A stretch of 8,086 nt of DNA from NCBI GenBank assembly GCA_028868555.1, contig JAGWUG010000036.1, positions 1 to 8,086 of the forward strand, written 5' to 3'. A program made the position numbers and the translations under genes. Below are positions 6,216-8,086 of this stretch, piece by piece. The notes beneath the pieces are model-generated. The model was not told the DNA's origin, did not search any database, and saw nothing but the letters and a program-made list of their open reading frames with translations. The first letter of the stretch is position 1; every line of letters starts with the position of its first letter. This DNA is from Actinomycetales bacterium. Its GTDB lineage: Bacteria > Actinomycetota > Actinomycetes > Actinomycetales > Microbacteriaceae.

Positions 6216-7493
6216 TTGACTGCCAACAACAACGTTGCAATCAGCTACGGAGATAAGACCGTAGAGCTTTCGGTACTGCCAGCCGTTGACGGCCCTAGCG
6301 CAATCGACGTTTCCAAGCTGCTAGCCCAGACCGGTCTGACCGCGTACGACCAGGGTTTCGTAAACACCGCAAGCACCAAGAGCGCAATCACCTACATCGA
6401 CGGCGAGAACGGCGTGCTGCGCTACCGCGGCTACCCAATCGAGCAGCTGGCCGGCAAGAAGAGCTTCCTCGAAGTTGCCTACCTTCTGATTTACGGCAAC
6501 CTGCCAGGCGAAGACGAAGCTGCGGCTTTCGACAACCGCATTCGTCGCCACACCCTGCTGCACGAGGACCTCAAGCAGTTCTACCACTCGTTCCCGCAGA
6601 GCGCGCACCCAATGTCGGTGCTCACCGCCGGTGTCTCGCTGCTTTCCACCTTCTACCAGGACAGCCTCAACCCACACGATCCAGAGCAGGTTGAGCTCTC
6701 CACCATTCGCTTGCTGGCAAAGCTTCCAGTGCTCACCGCGTACACCTACAAGAACTCGGTTGGCCAGGCACTGATGTACCCGGACAACAGCCTGAGCCTG
6801 GTGGAGAACTTCCTCCGCCTCACCTTTGGCAACATGGCCGAGAAGTACATCCAGAACCCGGTCATCACCCGCGCGCTAGACACTCTGCTGGTTCTGCACG
6901 CGGACCACGAGCAGAACTGCTCCACTTCAACCGTTCGCCTGGTTGGTTCTTCGAACGCCAACCTGTTCGCCTCGGTTTCGGCTGGAATCAACGCCCTCAG
7001 CGGTCCGCTGCACGGTGGCGCCAACGAGGCAGTTCTCGAGATGCTTCAGTACATCCACGAGTCGGGCGAGAGCGTTCAGCGCTACGTCGAGCGTGTGAAG
7101 AACAAGGAAGACGGAATCCGTCTCATGGGCTTCGGTCACCGCGTTTACAAGAGTTTCGACCCTCGTGCCAAGATCGTCAAGAAGACGGCGGACTCTGTGC
7201 TCTCAGACCTCGGCATCGACGACCCGCTATTGGACATCGCTAAGGAACTTGAGGCTGCAGCGCTTTCAGACTCTTACTTCGTCGAGCGCAAGCTTTACCC
7301 AAACGTCGACTTCTACAGCGGTGTGATTTACAAGGCGATGGGCTTCCCGCCGCACATGTTTACTCCACTGTTTGCGCTTGGTCGTTTGCCAGGTTGGATT
7401 GCGCACTGGCGCGAAATGATGACAGACACATCGACCAAGATTGGCCGCCCACAGCAGGTGTACGTAGGCCCAGTCGAGCGCCACGTAAAGTAA
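6216..7493 (+). CDS. gltA: Citrate synthase, bacterial type II-like
   Basis: A 425-residue citrate synthase that condenses acetyl-CoA with oxaloacetate at the entry of the TCA cycle, in the cytoplasm. Catalytic residues are in place: His266 in SGPLHGG, His308 in GFGHRVYK and Asp365 in YPNVDFYSG. HADHEQN (228-234) is a further conserved active-site stretch. The N-terminal extension (about 1-50) and length of about 425 match the large hexameric type of E. coli GltA and mycobacterial GltA2, rather than the shorter 2-methylcitrate synthases (about 370-390). The start is a TTG at 6216, supported by a strong AAGGAG (6205-6210) five bases upstream. It lies 38 bases after dapC. The TAA at 7491-7493 directly abuts the stop codon of convergent rsmD, leaving no spacer for a terminator. 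Codon bias is strong, as expected for a central-metabolism gene. Confidence 0.96.
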   Translation: MTANNNVAISYGDKTVELSVLPAVDGPSAIDVSKLLAQTGLTAYDQGFVNTASTKSAITYIDGENGVLRYRGYPIEQLAGKKSFLEVAYLLIYGNLPGEDEAAAFDNRIRRHTLLHEDLKQFYHSFPQSAHPMSVLTAGVSLLSTFYQDSLNPHDPEQVELSTIRLLAKLPVLTAYTYKNSVGQALMYPDNSLSLVENFLRLTFGNMAEKYIQNPVITRALDTLLVLHADHEQNCSTSTVRLVGSSNANLFASVSAGINALSGPLHGGANEAVLEMLQYIHESGESVQRYVERVKNKEDGIRLMGFGHRVYKSFDPRAKIVKKTADSVLSDLGIDDPLLDIAKELEAAALSDSYFVERKLYPNVDFYSGVIYKAMGFPPHMFTPLFALGRLPGWIAHWREMMTDTSTKIGRPQQVYVGPVERHVK

Positions 7494-8063
7494 CTAGTTT
7501 TTCGTTAGCCAGTTGACGTCGGTATCGCCGTAGTTCTTTTTCTCTTCGAACTCGTATCCGGCTGGAAAATTTAGTTCTCCAGATCTACTTGATCGCTCCA
7601 CGATAACTACTGCGCCCTTGCTTAGTCGCGGCAGAAGTGCCTCAAGCTCAGCTTCTACCTGGTCGTTTTCAATCTCGTATGGCGGATCGATAAAGACCAA
7701 ATCATATTCCGCGCTATCGCTCGCTAAGAATGAACCAACTGCTTTGTTTATGATTTTGGTGAAAACTTCGATGCCCTGTTTTTCAAGTGCCCGTTGAATC
7801 GTGTTGGCATTCTGGATGCATACTGCGGCGGCTTTGCCATCTCGTTCCACGAGGTGGGCAGACTTCGCTCCACGACTCAGTGCCTCGAGCGCAAGCGCTC
7901 CGGTGCCAGCGTAAAGATCCAGTGCGCGTGCCTCTTCGATTGCCCCTCTAGATTCGAGCCGGCTGAAGATACTCTCGCGGATGCGATCGCTAGTTGGTCT
8001 GGTGCTTTTGGCTGGTGAGGCTAGTTTCAAGCTGCCCGCTACGCCACCGATAATTCGTGTCAT
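7494..8063 (-). CDS. rsmD: 16S rRNA (guanine966-N2)-methyltransferase RsmD
   Basis: A 189-residue SAM-dependent methyltransferase that methylates G966 (E. coli numbering) of 16S rRNA during 30S assembly. The N-terminus TRIIGG (2-7) and RPTSDRIRES (22-31) are typical of the RsmD/YhhF family. The SAM-binding motif I is DLYAGTGALALE (49-60), with acidic Glu73 in LVERD after it. The catalytic N-MTase motif IV is DPPY (126-129). Length is normal for the family. The ATG at 8061-8063 has no clear ribosome site. It overlaps as ATGA with the end of a short frame running off the window, so it may be translationally coupled to an upstream gene. Base composition differs from the neighbours: sampled 60-base blocks run about 40-48% GC, against about 58-67% in sampled blocks of gltA. 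This may mean recent acquisition, or simply weak codon selection in a poorly expressed gene. Confidence 0.93.
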   Translation of the reverse strand: MTRIIGGVAGSLKLASPAKSTRPTSDRIRESIFSRLESRGAIEEARALDLYAGTGALALEALSRGAKSAHLVERDGKAAAVCIQNANTIQRALEKQGIEVFTKIINKAVGSFLASDSAEYDLVFIDPPYEIENDQVEAELEALLPRLSKGAVVIVERSSRSGELNFPAGYEFEEKKNYGDTDVNWLTKN

Positions 8064-8086
8064 TTGTCGCCAAGCCTAACCTGTCG
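8060..8086 (-). CDS. Possible 3' end of a gene upstream of rsmD (8 codons visible)
   Basis: On the minus strand the frame ending in the TGA at 8062-8060 is open to the window edge and overlaps the rsmD ATG as ATGA, a common sign of translational coupling. Only eight codons are visible, so the protein cannot be identified. From general knowledge, recG often lies upstream of rsmD in actinobacteria, but nothing seen here tests that. Confidence 0.25.
   Translation of the reverse strand, partial: RQVRLGDK

Noticed and set aside
8073..8082. AGCCTAACCT, resembling half of a DtxR/IdeR box
   Set aside because: Only one half fits. The other half of the 19-mer has many mismatches, and rsmD is not an expected iron target.
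1..8086. Search for mobile elements, tRNA or rRNA genes, CRISPR repeats, defence genes or biosynthetic clusters
   Set aside because: Every stretch is explained by known housekeeping genes and short gaps; no transposase, integrase, array or RNA gene signature was seen.

Overview
The window looks like a chromosomal housekeeping segment from a moderately GC-rich actinobacterium, most likely in or near the Microbacteriaceae (Micrococcales). I infer this from a mycobacterial-type 7Fe ferredoxin next to a DapC-type aminotransferase, an MshB-like deacetylase, a near-consensus DtxR/IdeR operator, and one start that looks leaderless. I cannot name the species. I see no rRNA, tRNA, CRISPR array, insertion sequence or phage gene, and no gap between genes exceeds 300 bases.

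Left part (1-2506, + strand): the window opens inside the 3' end of a family 5 solute-binding (LpqW/OppA-like) protein gene. A complete typA/bipA GTPase gene follows and ends in a strong, perfectly symmetrical hairpin that can serve both strands. Middle (2551-3539): a minus-strand FTR1-type iron permease gene converges on typA. Its putative promoter is covered by a 19-bp IdeR/DtxR-type operator, so it reads as an iron-repressed unit set between typA and the next gene. Centre-right (3540-7493, + strand): an MshB-like zinc deacetylase fused to a C-terminal four-helix membrane domain, then fdxA/fdxC (7Fe ferredoxin), dapC (lysine and peptidoglycan precursor synthesis) and gltA (citrate synthase), with gaps of 29-38 bases. 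Right end (7494-8063, - strand): rsmD, a 16S rRNA guanine-N2 methyltransferase, whose stop codon directly abuts that of gltA. A few codons of a possible upstream gene overlap the rsmD start.

From memory, the order (solute-binding lipoprotein)-typA-mshB-fdxC-dapC echoes the Rv1165-Rv1178 region of Mycobacterium tuberculosis, so this is an old actinobacterial neighbourhood with an iron permease placed inside it. I found no clear new multi-gene system. The points most worth a second look are the deacetylase (membrane fusion plus Phe at the usual active-site Tyr), the operator-permease unit, and the gltA/rsmD junction with no room for a terminator.
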